From Spirochaetota bacterium (GTDB taxonomy: Bacteria > Spirochaetota > Spirochaetia > DSM-27196 > PWMO01): 6,548 nt of DNA. The stretch is taken from NCBI GenBank assembly GCA_009908925.1, contig JAAAOH010000101.1, positions 1 through 6,548 on the forward strand, read 5' to 3'. Under the pieces are notes generated by a model that was given only the letters and a program-made list of their open reading frames with translations, was not told the origin of the DNA and did not search any database. Shown one piece after another: positions 5,664 through 6,548 of the stretch (positions are counted from its first letter, which is position 1; every line of letters starts with the position of its first letter). The position numbers were made by a program, and so were the translations under genes.

Positions 5664-6548
5664 TCAAATTGCGAACCGGCCGTCCCGCAGCACCGCGACC
5701 TCCCGCCCGTCGTAGGTGCGGGCGGTGACCTGGATCTCCTCCGAGCCGATCATGAAGTCGGTATGCACGAAGCTTACGTTGGCACCGATGGACGGCAGCT
5801 CCTCGTCGGTGAGCTTCTCGCCCCCTTCGATGCAGCCCGGGTAGGCGCCGCCGAGGGCGATGTGGCAGGCAGCGTTCTCGTCGAAGAGGATGTTGTAGAA
5901 TACGCGGCCCGACTGGAAGATGGGTGAGCCGGCGTCGACGAGCGCAATTTCGCCGGCGTAGGCGGCGCCGGTATCCATCTCGAGGTAGCGGGCGATGACC
6001 TCGGCGTTCGTCTCGGCACCGAAGTCCACCACCTTTCCGTCGGAGAACTCGAACCACGCGCCACGGACCACCTTGTTCATCACGGTGACCGGTCGTGTCA
6101 CGGCAACCCTGCCGGTGGTCCGCCGATAGTCCGGCGTCGTGAATACCTCCTCGGTGGGAAGGTTCGGCAGGAACTCGAGGCCGTCAGGGGTCTTTCCCGG
6201 CCCCCCAACCCAGATGGCACGGTCGGGGATCCCGACCCACAGGTCCGTACCCGGTCCCTCGAAGTGCAGCCACTCCACGTGGAGCTCGTCGAGAACAGCG
6301 GCGCGACGCTTCAGCCGCTCGGTGTGCTCGCGCCAGGCCGCGGCGGGATCGGGCTGATCGAGGCGAAGTATGGGACGCATGGCCTGCCACAGAGTCTCGT
6401 GTGGGACCCCGGCGGCGGCCGCGGCCGGGGTGCCGGCGCCGCCCGAGTTGCCGGCGTCCGCGGCCGGGGTCTCGGCGCCGCCCGTGTTGCCGGCGTCCGC
6501 GGCCGGAGTCCCGGCGTGGCTCGTGTCACGACCCGGAGCGGCGCCGAG
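5664..6548 (-). CDS. M29-family metalloaminopeptidase (AmpS/AmpT-like), N-terminus outside window
   Basis: This enzyme removes N-terminal residues from peptides using a two-metal centre. The frame gives 294 residues and has no stop up to the window edge, so the start lies beyond 6548; family members are about 400-415 residues. The ATG at 6380 is internal, because the preceding codons read ETLWQAM, matching the conserved LWxAI segment before the RLDxxDPxxAWxEH motif. Catalytic-domain elements counted from that Met are FEGPGTDLWVG (40-50), NLPTEEVFTTPD (73-84), GEIAL (143-147), DENAACHIALGGAY (167-180) and SFVHTDFMIGS (203-213). From recalled T. thermophilus AmpT numbering, Glu78, Glu144, His173, His206 and Asp208 correspond to the metal ligands, and Tyr180 to the catalytic tyrosine; the spacings agree. 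N-terminal to this sits a low-complexity repeat segment (described separately). The gene is convergent with the transporter operon. Confidence 0.88.
   Translation of the reverse strand, partial: LGAAPGRDTSHAGTPAADAGNTGGAETPAADAGNSGGAGTPAAAAAGVPHETLWQAMRPILRLDQPDPAAAWREHTERLKRRAAVLDELHVEWLHFEGPGTDLWVGIPDRAIWVGGPGKTPDGLEFLPNLPTEEVFTTPDYRRTTGRVAVTRPVTVMNKVVRGAWFEFSDGKVVDFGAETNAEVIARYLEMDTGAAYAGEIALVDAGSPIFQSGRVFYNILFDENAACHIALGGAYPGCIEGGEKLTDEELPSIGANVSFVHTDFMIGSEEIQVTARTYDGREVAVLRDGRFAI
6412..6528. repeat. Three-copy 39-bp in-frame tandem repeat inside the M29 peptidase gene
   Basis: Three consecutive 39-bp units are visible: 6412-6450, 6451-6489 and 6490-6528. Against the middle copy, the first differs at 5 positions and the third at 7. 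Because 39 is a multiple of three, the repeat is in frame and encodes, on the - strand, a 13-residue unit of the form TPAADAGNxGGAx, grading at the catalytic-domain side into TPAAAAAGVPHE. The segment is rich in Ala, Gly, Pro and Thr and is predicted to be disordered. More copies could lie beyond 6548. Confidence 0.8.

Noticed and set aside
5160..5927. Open frame of 255 codons on the + strand
   Set aside because: It overlaps the second EamA half in another frame and is antisense to the peptidase. Its Arg/Ala/Pro-rich composition indicates a G+C artefact.
5664..6380. Peptidase gene starting at the ATG at 6380
   Set aside because: The upstream codons in frame encode ETLWQA, part of the conserved M29 segment, and the frame stays open to the window edge, so this Met is internal.
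6412..6528. CRISPR-like array
   Set aside because: The 39-bp units are contiguous with no spacers and are in frame within a coding region, so this is a minisatellite-type repeat.

Overview
The window comes from a G+C-rich bacterial chromosome (roughly 60% by eye). Genes are tightly packed, with ATGA overlaps and GGAG-type ribosome binding sites. Nothing seen fixes the taxonomy. The substrate-binding protein is unusually acidic and poor in lysine, which would suit a marine, saline or alkaline habitat, but that is inference.

Positions 2-4640 hold a nearly complete ABC importer of the hydrophobic (branched-chain) amino acid class, all on the + strand. The order is periplasmic substrate-binding protein (5' end outside the window), ATPase LivG, ATPase LivF, permease LivH and permease LivM. 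The last four genes are fused head to tail: livG/livF and livF/livH share ATGA overlaps, and the livM start codon directly follows the livH stop. The only real gap, 87 bp between the binding-protein gene and livG, contains a 14-bp tandem duplication that includes the stop codon. It also contains a strong 12-bp hairpin without a U-tract. This is the arrangement expected if the binding protein is made in excess over the membrane complex.

Positions 4647-5562 follow livM by six bases and encode the two halves of a 10-TM EamA/DMT-type transporter in two different reading frames that overlap by 17 nt. This is either a split (two-subunit) transporter or a full-length gene broken by a +1 frameshift at the linker between the halves.

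Positions 5664-6548 carry, on the - strand and convergent with the operon, the C-terminal part of an M29-family metalloaminopeptidase with every metal ligand and the catalytic tyrosine intact. The reading frame stays open to the window edge. Just upstream of the catalytic domain it contains an in-frame 39-bp (13-residue) tandem repeat in about three copies, where family members normally have a short conserved interlobe segment.

The set fits amino-acid import (Liv complex), possible metabolite export (EamA) and peptide trimming (M29). The substrates cannot be read from the sequence, and the co-function is inferred from proximity only. I see no RNA gene, CRISPR array, insertion sequence, phage gene or defence system. 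The main oddities are the split EamA gene, the repeat insertion in the peptidase and the hairpin inside the operon.
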